DNA of 64,000 bases, taken from positions 1,402,501 to 1,466,500 of the forward strand of contig NZ_JAHBAG010000001.1 in the NCBI RefSeq assembly GCF_020510445.1. Direction: 5' to 3'. Position numbers and translations under genes: made by a program. This DNA is from Hydrogenophaga taeniospiralis. Its GTDB lineage: Bacteria > Pseudomonadota > Gammaproteobacteria > Burkholderiales > Burkholderiaceae_C. Shown here one piece after another: positions 16,752 to 25,487 of the stretch. The notes under the pieces were generated by a model that saw only the letters and a list, made by a program, of their open reading frames with translations, searched no databases and was not told where the DNA came from. Each line of letters starts with the position of its first letter. The stretch's first letter is position 1.

Positions 16752-17519
16752 ATGTTCATGCGCCCCATCTGTCCGCCGCACCGGTCCGCGCGCTCCGCCC
16801 GCCGGGGCCCGGCAGGGTGGGGTCTGTTGGGCCTTTGGTTCTGGCTGTGGAGTGTGCCCGTCCTGGGCCTGGCGGCCGACGCCCCCGCGCGCACTGTGCC
16901 CGACACCCTCGCCCAGCGCGCCATGGCCTGTACCCTGTGCCACGGCAAGGAAGGCCGCGCCACCAACGCCGGCTACTTTCCGCGCATTGCGGGCAAGCCG
17001 GCGGGTTACCTCTACAACCAGCTCACCCACTTCCGCGACGGCCGACGCCAGAACCCCGGCATGGCCACGCTGCTCGACAACCTGTCCGACAGCTACCTGC
17101 GCGAGATCGCCGACCACTTCGCGGGCCTCGATCTGCCGTACCCGCCGCCACAGACGGTCAACGCGCCCCGCGATCAGCTCGCGCGCGGCGAGGCGCTGAT
17201 CCGGCGCGGCGACCCGGCGCGCCAACTGCCCGCCTGCGCGGACTGCCACGGCCAGGCGCTCACCGGAAGGCAGCCCGCCATCCCCGGCCTGCTCGGCCTG
17301 CCGCGCGACTACCTGATCGGGCAACTCGGCGCCTGGCAAACCGGCCTGCGCCATGCGCACGCGCCCGACTGCATGGCGCAGATCGCCAAGGGCCTGACGC
17401 CCGACGACGTGGGCGCGCTCGCCACCTGGCTCTCGGCCCAGCCGCTGCCCGCCGACACGCATGCCGTCGCGCCGTCGGCCCAGCCGCTGCCGATGCGTTG
17501 CGGGAGCGTGGCGCGATGA
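16752..17519 (+). CDS. Di-heme c-type cytochrome (c4-like), exported
   Basis: This 255-residue protein has a signal sequence (WGLLGLWFWLWSVPVLGLAA, cleaved near residue 43) and two heme-binding motifs, CTLCH at 60-64 and CADCH at 162-166. Each is followed by a c4-type domain with FPRIAGKP/QLTHFRDGRR and IPGLLGLPRDYL/QLGAWQTG. It is a periplasmic electron carrier. An ATG at 16758 is also possible. It is followed by the three-heme cytochrome with an overlapping or near start, so they are probably one operon. No dehydrogenase or oxidase subunit is encoded beside it. Confidence 0.9.
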   Translation: MFMRPICPPHRSARSARRGPAGWGLLGLWFWLWSVPVLGLAADAPARTVPDTLAQRAMACTLCHGKEGRATNAGYFPRIAGKPAGYLYNQLTHFRDGRRQNPGMATLLDNLSDSYLREIADHFAGLDLPYPPPQTVNAPRDQLARGEALIRRGDPARQLPACADCHGQALTGRQPAIPGLLGLPRDYLIGQLGAWQTGLRHAHAPDCMAQIAKGLTPDDVGALATWLSAQPLPADTHAVAPSAQPLPMRCGSVAR

Positions 17520-17554
17520 GCCCGCACCGCAGCCTGCAGGGCGGAGGTCCGCCC

Positions 17555-18865
17555 ATGAACGCCGCGAACCCTGCCGTGGTGCGCCGCCTGCTCGCCGTCG
17601 CGCTGGGCGCGGCACTGCTGCTGTTGGTCACGCTCGCGGTGCTGCTGGCGCGGCAGCTCAGCGCCGAGGCGCTGCCACCGCTGACCGCAGCACCCGCGCC
17701 CGCCGACCCGGCACTGGTCGCGCGCGGCGCCTACCTGGCGCGGGCCGGCAACTGCGCCGCCTGCCACACCACGCGCGGCGGCCCGCCCTACGCGGGCGGG
17801 CGCGGCATCGAGACACCCTTTGGCACCGTGTTCGCCGGCAACCTCACGCCCGACCCCGAGCATGGCCTGGGCCGCTGGAGCGCCGAGGCCTTCTGGCGCG
17901 CCCTGCACCATGGCCAGTCGCGCGACGGCCGGTTGCTCTACCCCGCGTTTCCCTACACCAGCTTCACCCAGATCGGCCGCGAAGACAGCGATGCGCTGCA
18001 CGCCTTCCTGCGCAGCCTGCCGCCGGTGGCGCAGCCCAATCGGCCCCATGCGCTGCGCTTTCCCTACCGCACCCGGGCCGCGCTGGCGGTCTGGCGCGCG
18101 CTGTATTTCGAACCAGGCGGTTTCCAGCCCGACCCTGCGCAGCCGGCCGACTGGAACCGCGGCGCCTACCTGGTGCGCGGGCTGGCCCACTGCGCGGCCT
18201 GCCACGCCCCGCGCGATGCGCTCGGCGGCGTGGCGGCGGGGCGCGAGTTCGACGGCGGGCTCATGGCCGGGCAGGGCTGGTACGCGCCGTCGCTGCGCAA
18301 CCGCTTCGAAGCGGGCCTGGCCGACTGGGCGGCGCAGGACATCGTGGACCTGCTCAAGACCGGCGTGGCGCACGGCGGCACCGGCGCGGCCAAGGGCGCG
18401 GCCATGGGGCCGATGGCCGAGGTGGTGTTCCACAGCACCCAGCACCTGAGCGACGCCGACCTGCGCGCCATGGCCCGCTACCTGCGCAGCCTGGGCCTCG
18501 ACGCTGGGGCACCGCCACCGGCCGCGCCGCGCGCCGCCTCGGCGCAGCTGGCGCTCGGCCAGCGGGTCTACGAGGCGCAATGCACCGACTGCCATGGCGC
18601 CCAGGGCGAAGGCGCGCGCCAGGCCTACCCGCCGCTGGCCGGCAACCGCGCGCTCACCCTGGCCTCAGCGGTCAACCCGGTGCAGGCCGTTCTCAACGGC
18701 GGCTTCGCCCCCGCCACCGCCGGCAACCCCCGGCCCTACGGCATGCCGCCCTACCGCACCCTGCTCAGCGACGCCGAGATCGCCGCCGTGATCACCTACG
18801 CGCGCCAGAGCTGGGGCAACCAGGCCGCGGCGGTGTCGCCGCTGGAGGTGCAGCGGCTGCGCTGA
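17555..18865 (+). CDS. Membrane-anchored tri-heme cytochrome c (dehydrogenase subunit-like)
   Basis: This 436-residue protein has an N-terminal anchor (about 10-32) and three heme c sites: CAACH 67-71, CAACH 213-217 and CTDCH 343-347. The arrangement, with TPFGTVFAGNLTPDPEHGLG and ALHHGQSRDGRLLYPAFPY, is that of the cytochrome subunits of membrane alcohol, aldehyde or gluconate dehydrogenases, which pass electrons to ubiquinone or an oxidase. The start at 17555 is preferred for its GGAGG at 17543-17547; an ATG at 17516 overlaps the previous stop. The catalytic subunit that would use it is not in the neighbourhood. Confidence 0.9.
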   Translation: MNAANPAVVRRLLAVALGAALLLLVTLAVLLARQLSAEALPPLTAAPAPADPALVARGAYLARAGNCAACHTTRGGPPYAGGRGIETPFGTVFAGNLTPDPEHGLGRWSAEAFWRALHHGQSRDGRLLYPAFPYTSFTQIGREDSDALHAFLRSLPPVAQPNRPHALRFPYRTRAALAVWRALYFEPGGFQPDPAQPADWNRGAYLVRGLAHCAACHAPRDALGGVAAGREFDGGLMAGQGWYAPSLRNRFEAGLADWAAQDIVDLLKTGVAHGGTGAAKGAAMGPMAEVVFHSTQHLSDADLRAMARYLRSLGLDAGAPPPAAPRAASAQLALGQRVYEAQCTDCHGAQGEGARQAYPPLAGNRALTLASAVNPVQAVLNGGFAPATAGNPRPYGMPPYRTLLSDAEIAAVITYARQSWGNQAAAVSPLEVQRLR

Positions 18866-18877
18866 AAGGCTTGCGCG

Positions 18878-19783
18878 CTAAGCGGCGTGCCCGCCGGCGA
18901 TCCACTCGGCCCAGAAGTCGATGCAGGCCTTGATCTTCGGCAGCCGCTGGCGCGCGCTGGCGATGACGGCGTAGACCGGCACCGGCTGGGGGTCGATGCA
19001 ATCGGCCAGCACCGGCACCAGCCGCCCCTGCCGCACCAGCGGGTCGGCGGCCACCGTGGCGAGCCGGCCGATGCCCAGGCCCTCCAGCACCATGTTGGCC
19101 GCCAGGCCGGTGTCGTTGGCGCGCCAGTAGCCTTCGGCCGTCAGCCGCACCGGGGCCCCGTCCACGATGAACGGCCAGTGGTTGAGGTGGGGGGCGGCGC
19201 TGTTGACGATGAGCCGGTGCTCGCACAGTTCGTCGGGGTGCCGGGGCAGGCCGGCCCGGGCGGCGTAGTCCGGCGCCGCGTACAGCGCACGGCCCAGCAG
19301 CCCGATCTGCCGCGCCACCAGGGTCTCGGGCAGCGAGGTGCTGGTGCGGATGGCGATGTCGATGCCATCGCGTGCCAGATCGGCCATCCGGTCGCTCACC
19401 TCCAGCTCCAGGCGCAGCTGCGGGTGTCGCTCGTTCAGGGCCTGCAGGCTGGGCAGCAGCAGGTACTGCGCCATCACGGAGCTGACCGCCACGCGCACCA
19501 GGCCGCGCGCTTCGCCGGCCTGAGTGGCGAACTCGCTCTCCAGCTGTTCCAGCGTGCCGGTGATGCGGTGGCAATAGTCCAGAAAGGTCTCGCCCTCGGC
19601 GGTGAGCGCGAGCCCGTGGGTGGAGCGGTGGATCAGGCGCGCCGCGCAGGTCTTTTCGATGCGGGTGAGCGCGCGGGAAATCTGGCTCACCGGCACATCG
19701 CGTTCGCGCGCCACGGCCGACAGGTTGCGCAGTGCCGCGACGCGGGCGAACAGCTGGAGGTCGTCGAAGGCCAGATCGTTCAT
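18878..19783 (-). CDS. LysR-family transcriptional regulator
   Basis: This 301-residue protein has an N-terminal winged HTH (LQLFARVAALRNLSAVARE through ISRALTRIEKTCAARL) and a C-terminal substrate-binding domain. It is closest to the CrgA-like subgroup judging from VMAQYLLLPSLQALNERHPQL. It is divergent from the small-ORF and tautomerase pair. A 19-bp perfect palindrome with an internal T-N11-A lies between them (19807-19825), 24 nt from its start, which suggests control of both directions. Confidence 0.92.
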   Translation of the reverse strand: MNDLAFDDLQLFARVAALRNLSAVARERDVPVSQISRALTRIEKTCAARLIHRSTHGLALTAEGETFLDYCHRITGTLEQLESEFATQAGEARGLVRVAVSSVMAQYLLLPSLQALNERHPQLRLELEVSDRMADLARDGIDIAIRTSTSLPETLVARQIGLLGRALYAAPDYAARAGLPRHPDELCEHRLIVNSAAPHLNHWPFIVDGAPVRLTAEGYWRANDTGLAANMVLEGLGIGRLATVAADPLVRQGRLVPVLADCIDPQPVPVYAVIASARQRLPKIKACIDFWAEWIAGGHAA

Positions 19784-19806
19784 GACCGCGATGGTAGGCC
19801 AGGTGG

Positions 19807-19825
19807 TTTTGCGCCGGGCGCAAAA
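19807..19825. promoter_or_regulatory. LysR-type operator palindrome
   Basis: TTTTGCGCC-G-GGCGCAAAA is a perfect 9-bp inverted repeat with a 1-bp centre. The core T-N11-A (19810 to 19822) is the classic LysR-type motif. It is located in the divergent LysR/tautomerase intergenic region. Confidence 0.7.
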
Positions 19826-19902
19826 CGCTTTTGAACCGCATGCCGTTTCCCCGGAACCCGGCCTTGCCTAGAGTTCAGGCACCCCCTCAAAGGAGCTTCA
19901 CC

Positions 19903-20109
19903 ATGAACACCGAGCACCTCCACCAGACCCTTTCCCCCCAGGCCTACGCGGCCCTGCTCGACGGCCTGCGGGCCCAGGCCGAGCGCCAGCGCCGGGCCGA
20001 GCAGCGCGCCTTTGGCACGGGCGGGTGGCGCCGCATCTGGCGGGCCGCCACGCGGGCACAGACGCCGACCGCGCCGTTCAGCGCCTGCGCCGCCGCTCGG
20101 AAGGCCTGA
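19903..20109 (+). CDS. Small basic protein, unrecognised
   Basis: This 68-residue ORF has a strong ribosome site (AAAGGAG, 8 nt before the ATG). The sequence is Arg/Ala-rich with a likely amphipathic helix (LLDGLRAQAERQRRAEQRAF) followed by GGWRRIWRAATR. It is 2 nt upstream of the tautomerase gene and divergent from the LysR regulator, so it is probably cotranscribed with the tautomerase. I cannot name a family. The good start signal and operon position argue that it is real. Confidence 0.6.
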   Translation: MNTEHLHQTLSPQAYAALLDGLRAQAERQRRAEQRAFGTGGWRRIWRAATRAQTPTAPFSACAAARKA

Positions 20110-20111
20110 GC

Positions 20112-20525
20112 ATGCCCACCTTGCTCCTCAAGATCGCCCCGCTGCAGAACCCCGAGCGCTACCAGGCCCTGGCCGCCGCGCTGACCGCCATCACCGCCGA
20201 CACCCTGGGCAAACGGCCCGAAGTCACGGCGGTGGTGATCGATGACCTGCCGCTGGCGCGCTGGGCCGTGGGTGGGCGCACGGTGCAGGGAGCCACGGCG
20301 CTGCTGGAGATCAGCGTCACAGCGGGCACCAATACCGAGGCGCAGAAAGCGCGCTTCATCGGGGCCGCGTTCAACGAACTGCGGCGCCAGCTCGCCCCCG
20401 ATGGCGCGCTCGAAGAGGCCAGCTACGTGATCGTGCGCGAGCTGCCGGCCAGCGACTGGGGCTATGGCGGGCAGACCCAGGCGGCGCGTCGCGCGGGTCC
20501 GGTGGCCAGCGCAACGGGTGGGTAG
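20112..20525 (+). CDS. Tautomerase family protein
   Basis: This 137-residue protein starts MPTLLLKIAP, so proline 2 becomes the N-terminal catalytic Pro-1 of the 4-oxalocrotonate tautomerase superfamily. The repeated beta-alpha-beta pattern and the segment EASYVIVRELPASDWGYGG resemble the longer tautomerase-like proteins (around 130 residues). It probably isomerises an enol/keto acid or aromatic breakdown product; the substrate is unknown. The start lies 2 nt after the small ORF, and the LysR-type palindrome upstream suggests induction by a small molecule. Confidence 0.85.
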   Translation: MPTLLLKIAPLQNPERYQALAAALTAITADTLGKRPEVTAVVIDDLPLARWAVGGRTVQGATALLEISVTAGTNTEAQKARFIGAAFNELRRQLAPDGALEEASYVIVRELPASDWGYGGQTQAARRAGPVASATGG

Positions 20526-20548
20526 GCCCAGAGGCCCGGGCTGCTCGG

Positions 20549-21661
20549 TCAGGCGTCCGCCAGGCTCACCACATGGGCTGTGCGCGGGTCGGTGCGGCCG
20601 GCCTGCAGCTCGGTAATCACCTCGCTGGCGGCGGCGAACCCCTGGCCGTGCCGGATCTGCATCCACGGTTGGTGCGGGTCGCTGATCGTGCGCAGGAACC
20701 GCGTCTGCGCGGCCCGCAGGCGCTGCTCGAACCCCTCGGCGCCCCAGTCGGCCCGGCGCTTCTGGATCTGCGTCGGGGCGAAGAAGAACGTGGGGCGGGG
20801 ATCCGGCCAGCGCACCCCCGTGGCCTCGCCGCTGGGGTTCGCCGAGCCGACCACGCAGTCGTACACCAGCGCCGGCCCGAAGTGCTCGCGCACCTGCGCG
20901 CGCACATCCGGGCTGCCGGCGAAATCGAGGTAGAGCGTGGGCGTGGTGGCCGGCAGGCTGGCCAGCTCGTCGTAGCCGAGCACGCGGTCGTAACAGCCGA
21001 GCGAGCGCAGAAAGTCCTGGTGGCGCGGCGAGGTCAGGGCGATGCGCGTGATGCCCGGGTGCGCGCCCAGGCAATGGGCGGTGCCATAGGCCGTCTTGCT
21101 CGACGCGCTGGAAATGACCACCTGCTGCGCGCCGAAAAACGCCTGATCGGCCAGGAAATCCGCGCAGACAAAGGACGTGGTGAACAAGGGGCGCACCACC
21201 AGCAGCGGGTGCTCCAGCCCGGGCTGGTGGGCCGGGTCGGCGCTGCAGCGCTGGTAATGGTTGTACACCGGCGCCAGGAGCTGGCGGTGCTCGGCAGCGT
21301 CGGAAAAGCCGTGCGGTTTCACCCGGGTGGCCCGCACCTTGAGGTGGCTGGCGATGGGGAAGAACCCATAGAAGCGTTCACCCACCGCGATGCCCTCGGC
21401 GCTGGACAGCACGACATCGCCAAACCCCCACACCGGTATCTGCCCCCAGCCGGCCTCGCCGGTGGGAAACAGGTCCCAGTAGTGCATGCTGTCGCCGAAC
21501 GCGGCGTAGGTGAGGTTGTTGGTGGTGAGCGCGAAGCAGTCCAGCCGGAAGACGACTTCGCCGGCCTGCAGCGGAAGGGGCATGGACACGGTGTCCAGGC
21601 GGGAGGTGGCGACCGCGTCCTTGCGCGTGCGCAGGCTCGTGACCGAGAGGGCATCGCGCAT
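20549..21661 (-). CDS. DUF2855 family protein
   Basis: This 370-residue protein matches the DUF2855 family by FALTTNNLTYAAFGDSMHYW, GFGDVVLSSAEGIAVGERFYGFFPI, and a later Rossmann-like ISSASSKTAYGTA. The pattern resembles a medium-chain dehydrogenase/reductase lacking the zinc ligands, so an NAD(P)-dependent reductase role is plausible but unproven. It converges with the tautomerase gene (24 nt between stops). No obvious pathway partner lies beside it. Confidence 0.8.
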   Translation of the reverse strand: MRDALSVTSLRTRKDAVATSRLDTVSMPLPLQAGEVVFRLDCFALTTNNLTYAAFGDSMHYWDLFPTGEAGWGQIPVWGFGDVVLSSAEGIAVGERFYGFFPIASHLKVRATRVKPHGFSDAAEHRQLLAPVYNHYQRCSADPAHQPGLEHPLLVVRPLFTTSFVCADFLADQAFFGAQQVVISSASSKTAYGTAHCLGAHPGITRIALTSPRHQDFLRSLGCYDRVLGYDELASLPATTPTLYLDFAGSPDVRAQVREHFGPALVYDCVVGSANPSGEATGVRWPDPRPTFFFAPTQIQKRRADWGAEGFEQRLRAAQTRFLRTISDPHQPWMQIRHGQGFAAASEVITELQAGRTDPRTAHVVSLADA

Positions 21662-21784
21662 GGCGCGTCTCCTGGGAATGGTGGAAGGGCGAGTCTCCCC
21701 GCGACGGGCGGGCGGCGCTGAAACCTGGGTGACAGCGGCGGGCCGTCGGCCCCTGCGACGGCGCGGCTGGAGCGCCGGGAGGGC

Positions 21785-22084
21785 TCAGTCGGCCGGCGTG
21801 AAATGCGCCACCAGCGCCTCGCCCCATTCCCAGGGCCCGGTGATCGTCAGCGTCACCGTGGTCCAGCCGCCATCGGTCTGCGCCTGCTGGTCGGCGTCCC
21901 AGGTGCCGCCCTCGTCCAGCGGGCCACGCAGGCCGGGGCTGTGGCGCTCGGCCCAGTCCAGCACGGTCCGCACCTCGGCCATCACCGCGGGCAGCTCAGC
22001 CGCGCGCACGCTGGCCATGGCGTCCCAGGTGCCAGTGCCTTCGCCATCGTCGCTGGCGTCGAAGATCAGGTATTGAAGCGTCAT
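21785..22084 (-). CDS. Hypothetical protein, about 99 residues
   Basis: It starts MTLQYLIFDASDDGEGTGTW and is acidic and tryptophan-rich (GGTWDADQQAQTDGGWT, GPWEWGEALVAHF). Its size and composition are consistent with a small soluble alpha/beta protein. I do not recognise the family. It lies downstream of malate synthase on the same strand, separated by a repeat-type hairpin. The start at 22084 is the first reasonable Met; upstream in-frame codons are repeat sequence. Confidence 0.65.
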   Translation of the reverse strand: MTLQYLIFDASDDGEGTGTWDAMASVRAAELPAVMAEVRTVLDWAERHSPGLRGPLDEGGTWDADQQAQTDGGWTTVTLTITGPWEWGEALVAHFTPAD

Positions 22085-22182
22085 GCCGCGATTGTCTTCG
22101 TGGCTTCTCTGCGCCATGCAAAACGGCGCCCGAAGGTGCCGTTTGAACGAAGGGTTGGCTCGGGGAGAGCCCTCACCCCCAG

Positions 22183-22203
22183 CCCTCTCCCAGAGGGAGA
22201 GGG
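22183..22203. repeat. CCCTCTCCC hairpin of a widespread intergenic repeat type
   Basis: CCCTCTCCC-AGA-GGGAGAGGG is a perfect 9-bp stem within a longer CCCTCACCCCCAGCC context, a motif seen in intergenic regions of several proteobacteria. It sits 40 nt beyond the malate synthase stop and may act as a transcript stabiliser or stop. There is no T-tract. Confidence 0.6.
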
Positions 22204-22242
22204 GGCAAGAGGGGACGCCTCTCCCGGAATGTGCATGCGGGA

Positions 22243-24459
22243 TCAGGCCGCCTTCACTTTCAAGCGCCAGGCATGCAGCAGCGGCTCGGTGTAGCCGCTC
22301 GGCTGGGCCAGGCCCTTGAACACCAGGTCGCAGGCGGCCTGGTAGGCCATGCTGGTGGTGAAGTTGCCGGCCATCTTCTTGTAGAACGGGTCGCTGGCGT
22401 TCTGCTGGTCCACCACGGCGGCCATGCGCTCGAAGGTTTCCTTCACTTGAGGCAAGGTCACCACGCCATGTTTGAGCCAGTTGGCCATGTGCTGGCTGGA
22501 AATGCGCAGCGTGGCGCGGTCTTCCATCAGGCCCACGTTGTGGATGTCGGGCACCTTGGAACAGCCCACGCCCTGGTCGACCCAGCGCACCACGTAGCCC
22601 AGGATGCCCTGGGCGTTGTTGTCCAGCTCCTGCTGCTTCTCGGCGGCGCTCCAGCTGGGGCTGGCGGCCACGGGGATGGTCAGCAGGCCGGTGAGCAGGT
22701 TGTCGCGCTCCTTGGTGGCGTCGATCTTCTCCAGCTCCTTCTGCACGTCGGACACCAGCACCTGGTGGTAGTGCAGGGCGTGCAGCGTGGCGCCGGTGGG
22801 GCTGGGCACCCAGGCGGTGTTGGCACCGGCCTTGGGATGGGCGATCTTCTGCTCCATCATGGCCTTCATCAGGTCGGGCATGGCCCACATGCCCTTGCCG
22901 ATCTGGGCCTTGCCGCGCAGGCCACAGGCCAGGCCCACCAGCACGTTGTTGCGCTCGTAGGCCTGGATCCAGGCGCTGGTCTTCATGTCGCCCTTGCGCA
23001 CCATCGGGCCGGCCAGCATGGCGCTGTGCATCTCGTCGCCGGTGCGGTCCAGGAAGCCGGTGTTGATGAAGGCCACGCGGCTGGCGGCGGCGGCGATGCA
23101 GGCTTTGAGGTTGACGCTGGTGCGGCGCTCTTCGTCCATGATGCCGAGCTTGACCGTGCTCTCTTTCAGACCCAGCACCTGCTCGACGCGGCCGAACAGC
23201 TCGCCGGCAAAGGCCACTTCCTTGGGACCGTGCATCTTGGGTTTGACGATGTAGACCGAGCCCTTGCGCGAGTTGCGGATCGGATCTTTCTTGGTGCGCT
23301 TGAGGTCGTGCATGGCGATGGTGGTGGTGACCATCGCGTCCAGGATGCCTTCGGGAATCTCTTGGCCTTCCGGTCCCCACAGCACGGCGGGGTTGGTCAT
23401 GAGGTGGCCGACGTTGCGCACGAACATGAGCGAGCGGCCGTGCAGGCGCACGCCCTTCTTGCCGGTCGGGGCCGTGTATTCGCGGTCGGCGTTCAGGCCG
23501 CGGGTCAGCGTCTTGCCGCCCTTTTCGAACGATTCGGTCAATGTGCCCTGCAGGATGCCGAGCCAGTTGCGGTAGGCCAGCACCTTGTCTTGTGCGTCCA
23601 CCGCGGCCACGGAGTCTTCCAGGTCGAGGATGGTGGAGAGCGCGGCTTCCACCACGAGGTCGCTCACGCCGGCGGCGTCGCTCGCGCCGATGGGCGTGGC
23701 GCGGTTGATCTGGATCTCCAGGTGCAGGCCGTTGTGCTTGAGCAGCACGGCGGTCGGGGCCTTGGCCTCGCCCTGGTAGCCGATAAACTGGCTCTTGTCG
23801 GTCAGTTTGCTGGTGCCGCCTTCGGCCAGGCCGACCACGAGTTCACCGTCCTTGTTGACCTTGTAGCCGGTGGAGCCGACGTGCGAACCCTTCTTCAGCG
23901 GGGCGCAACGGTCGAGCACGTGGCGCGCGTATTCGATGACCTTGGCGCCGCGCTTGGGGTTGTAGCCACCCTTCTTGCCGACTTTCTCGCAGCCCTTGTC
24001 TTCGCTCAGCACGTCGGTGCCGTAGAGCGCGTCGTACAGGCTGCCCCAGCGGGCGTTGGCGGCGTTGAGCGCGTAGCGCGCGTTCAGGATCGGCACCACC
24101 AGCTGGGGCCCGGCCTGAACGGCCAGCTCGTCGTCCACATGGCGGGTCGTGGCCTTGACCTTTTTGGGCTCGGGCACCAGGTAGCCGATGGATTCGAGGA
24201 ACTGGCGGTAGGCCGCCATGTCGGTGATCGGGCCGGGGTGGGCGCTGTGCCAGGTGTCCAGTTCGGTCTGCAGGCGGTCGCGTTCGGCCAGCAGGGCGGC
24301 GTTCTTCGGGGCCAGGTCGGCCACGATGGCGTCAAAGCCTTTCCAGAAAGTGGCGCTGGCCACGCCGGTGCCGGGCAGCACGCTGTTGTTGATGAACTCG
24401 TAGAGCTCGGTGGCGACCTGCAGGCCGTGGACGGGGGTGCGCGGGGTGGATGCGGACAT
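22243..24459 (-). CDS. glcB: Malate synthase G
   Basis: It condenses glyoxylate and acetyl-CoA to malate (glyoxylate bypass and glycolate use). At 738 residues it fits isoform G, which is about 720 residues and longer than isoform A. Typical segments are [55 protein letters not shown] and [18 protein letters not shown] [14 protein letters not shown]. The MSAST start at 24459 is chosen as the normal N-terminus; the in-frame extension is low complexity. It lies downstream of an IclR-type regulator on the same strand, with an inverted repeat between them. Confidence 0.97.
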   Translation of the reverse strand: MSASTPRTPVHGLQVATELYEFINNSVLPGTGVASATFWKGFDAIVADLAPKNAALLAERDRLQTELDTWHSAHPGPITDMAAYRQFLESIGYLVPEPKKVKATTRHVDDELAVQAGPQLVVPILNARYALNAANARWGSLYDALYGTDVLSEDKGCEKVGKKGGYNPKRGAKVIEYARHVLDRCAPLKKGSHVGSTGYKVNKDGELVVGLAEGGTSKLTDKSQFIGYQGEAKAPTAVLLKHNGLHLEIQINRATPIGASDAAGVSDLVVEAALSTILDLEDSVAAVDAQDKVLAYRNWLGILQGTLTESFEKGGKTLTRGLNADREYTAPTGKKGVRLHGRSLMFVRNVGHLMTNPAVLWGPEGQEIPEGILDAMVTTTIAMHDLKRTKKDPIRNSRKGSVYIVKPKMHGPKEVAFAGELFGRVEQVLGLKESTVKLGIMDEERRTSVNLKACIAAAASRVAFINTGFLDRTGDEMHSAMLAGPMVRKGDMKTSAWIQAYERNNVLVGLACGLRGKAQIGKGMWAMPDLMKAMMEQKIAHPKAGANTAWVPSPTGATLHALHYHQVLVSDVQKELEKIDATKERDNLLTGLLTIPVAASPSWSAAEKQQELDNNAQGILGYVVRWVDQGVGCSKVPDIHNVGLMEDRATLRISSQHMANWLKHGVVTLPQVKETFERMAAVVDQQNASDPFYKKMAGNFTTSMAYQAACDLVFKGLAQPSGYTEPLLHAWRLKVKAA

Positions 24460-24576
24460 GGCGGACCTCGAAAAAAGAAAACAGAAAAAGGGCAAGGGCT
24501 TCCAACCGGGCCGGCGGCGTCTGGCGCGGGCGGGCCAGCGCGGGGCGCACCGACCGTGGGCCACGACAGCATGTTA

Positions 24577-24600
24577 TTTGATACCTCGTTTGGTATTAAA
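24577..24600. promoter_or_regulatory. Inverted repeat upstream of glcB
   Basis: TTTGATACC-TCGTTT-GGTATTAAA has arms matching 8 of 9 positions, in a locally AT-rich stretch 118 nt before the glcB start. It is a candidate operator for the adjacent IclR-type regulator or another factor. Confidence 0.45.
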
Positions 24601-24658
24601 CAACTCGATGCCGAAGAATAAGTGACATTTATGGGGGTAATGGTGGTGTCGGCTGATT

Positions 24659-25402
24659 TCAGACCTGCCCGCTCAGACGGCGGGCGGCGGCCAGCACCGG
24701 CTTGACGTGCCGCTCTTCAAAACGGTGGGCCGGCATGGTCAGCGTCAGGGCGGCAGCGATGCGGCCATCGGCGTGGAACACCGGCGCGGAGATGCCCGCC
24801 ACCTCGGCCAGGCGGTCCCCTTCGGCGATCCAGTAGCCCTGTTCGCGGATGGTCGCGCTGATGCGTTTTTCGCCCTGCGTCGGGCGGTGGCTGTCGTCGC
24901 ACGCGCCGAAGGCCGTGAGCACGCGCCCGCCGCTGCCCCGGTTCAGCGGCAGCACCTCGCCGGCCCGGATGTGGTCGCGCACGGGCTGCGGCGAATCCAC
25001 CCGGTACAGGCACAGCCGGGTCTGGTTCGGGGCCTGGCCTTGCCGCACGTGGTAGGCCGCGCTTTCGCCGGTCTGGCGCACCAGCTCGCGCAACACCGGC
25101 AGCACGACGCGGTCGAGCGAAAACGAGGCGGCGTAGATGCCGTGCAGCCGCGCCACCTCGCCGCCGAGCGCGTAGCGGCCGTCGTCGAGCCGCTGCAGCA
25201 GCCGCGCGTGCTCCAGCGAGGCCAGCAGCCGCAGTGCCGTGCTTTTGTAGAGCCGCGTGCGCTCGGCCAGCTCGGCCAGGGGCAGCGCGTTGTCGCCAGC
25301 GCGGAACGCGCCCAGCAGCGAGAGCGCTCGGTCGACCGCCGCGGCGCCACCGGGGGCGGCGTTGTCGTCGGCCATGGAATGGGTCTGGGCTTTGCGGGGC
25401 AT
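24659..25402 (-). CDS. IclR-family transcriptional regulator
   Basis: This 247-residue protein has an N-terminal winged HTH (AVDRALSLLGAF ... LAELAERTRLYKSTALRLLASLE) and a C-terminal IclR effector domain (LPVLRELVRQTGESAAYHVR, then GISAPVFHADGRIAAALTLTMP). It is divergent from the HMG-CoA-lyase-like and CoA-transferase genes, with two short inverted repeats in the 85-nt gap. It is also codirectional with glcB, 199 nt downstream, so it could control either or both. The ligand is unknown. Confidence 0.9.
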   Translation of the reverse strand: MPRKAQTHSMADDNAAPGGAAAVDRALSLLGAFRAGDNALPLAELAERTRLYKSTALRLLASLEHARLLQRLDDGRYALGGEVARLHGIYAASFSLDRVVLPVLRELVRQTGESAAYHVRQGQAPNQTRLCLYRVDSPQPVRDHIRAGEVLPLNRGSGGRVLTAFGACDDSHRPTQGEKRISATIREQGYWIAEGDRLAEVAGISAPVFHADGRIAAALTLTMPAHRFEERHVKPVLAAARRLSGQV

Positions 25403-25439
25403 GGGGCTGGATTGACACGGGGGCAGGGCTCTGCCATCA

Positions 25440-25475
25440 TTTCTTCAGAAAGAATACTGTTCTAACTGACAGAAC
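25440..25475. promoter_or_regulatory. Divergent promoter with two inverted repeats
   Basis: TTTCT-TC-AGAAA (25440-25451) and GTTCT-N7-AGAAC (25459-25475) lie between the IclR and lyase genes. On the minus strand TTGCGT and TATTCT with 17-bp spacing make a fair sigma-70 promoter overlapping the second repeat. They are probable IclR-type operators. Confidence 0.45.
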
Positions 25476-25487
25476 GCAAGTTCATTC

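Noticed and set aside
22231..24621. Plus-strand ORF of 796 codons opposite malate synthase
   Set aside because: Complementary shadow of glcB with extreme His/Gly/Val content; no start signal or motif.
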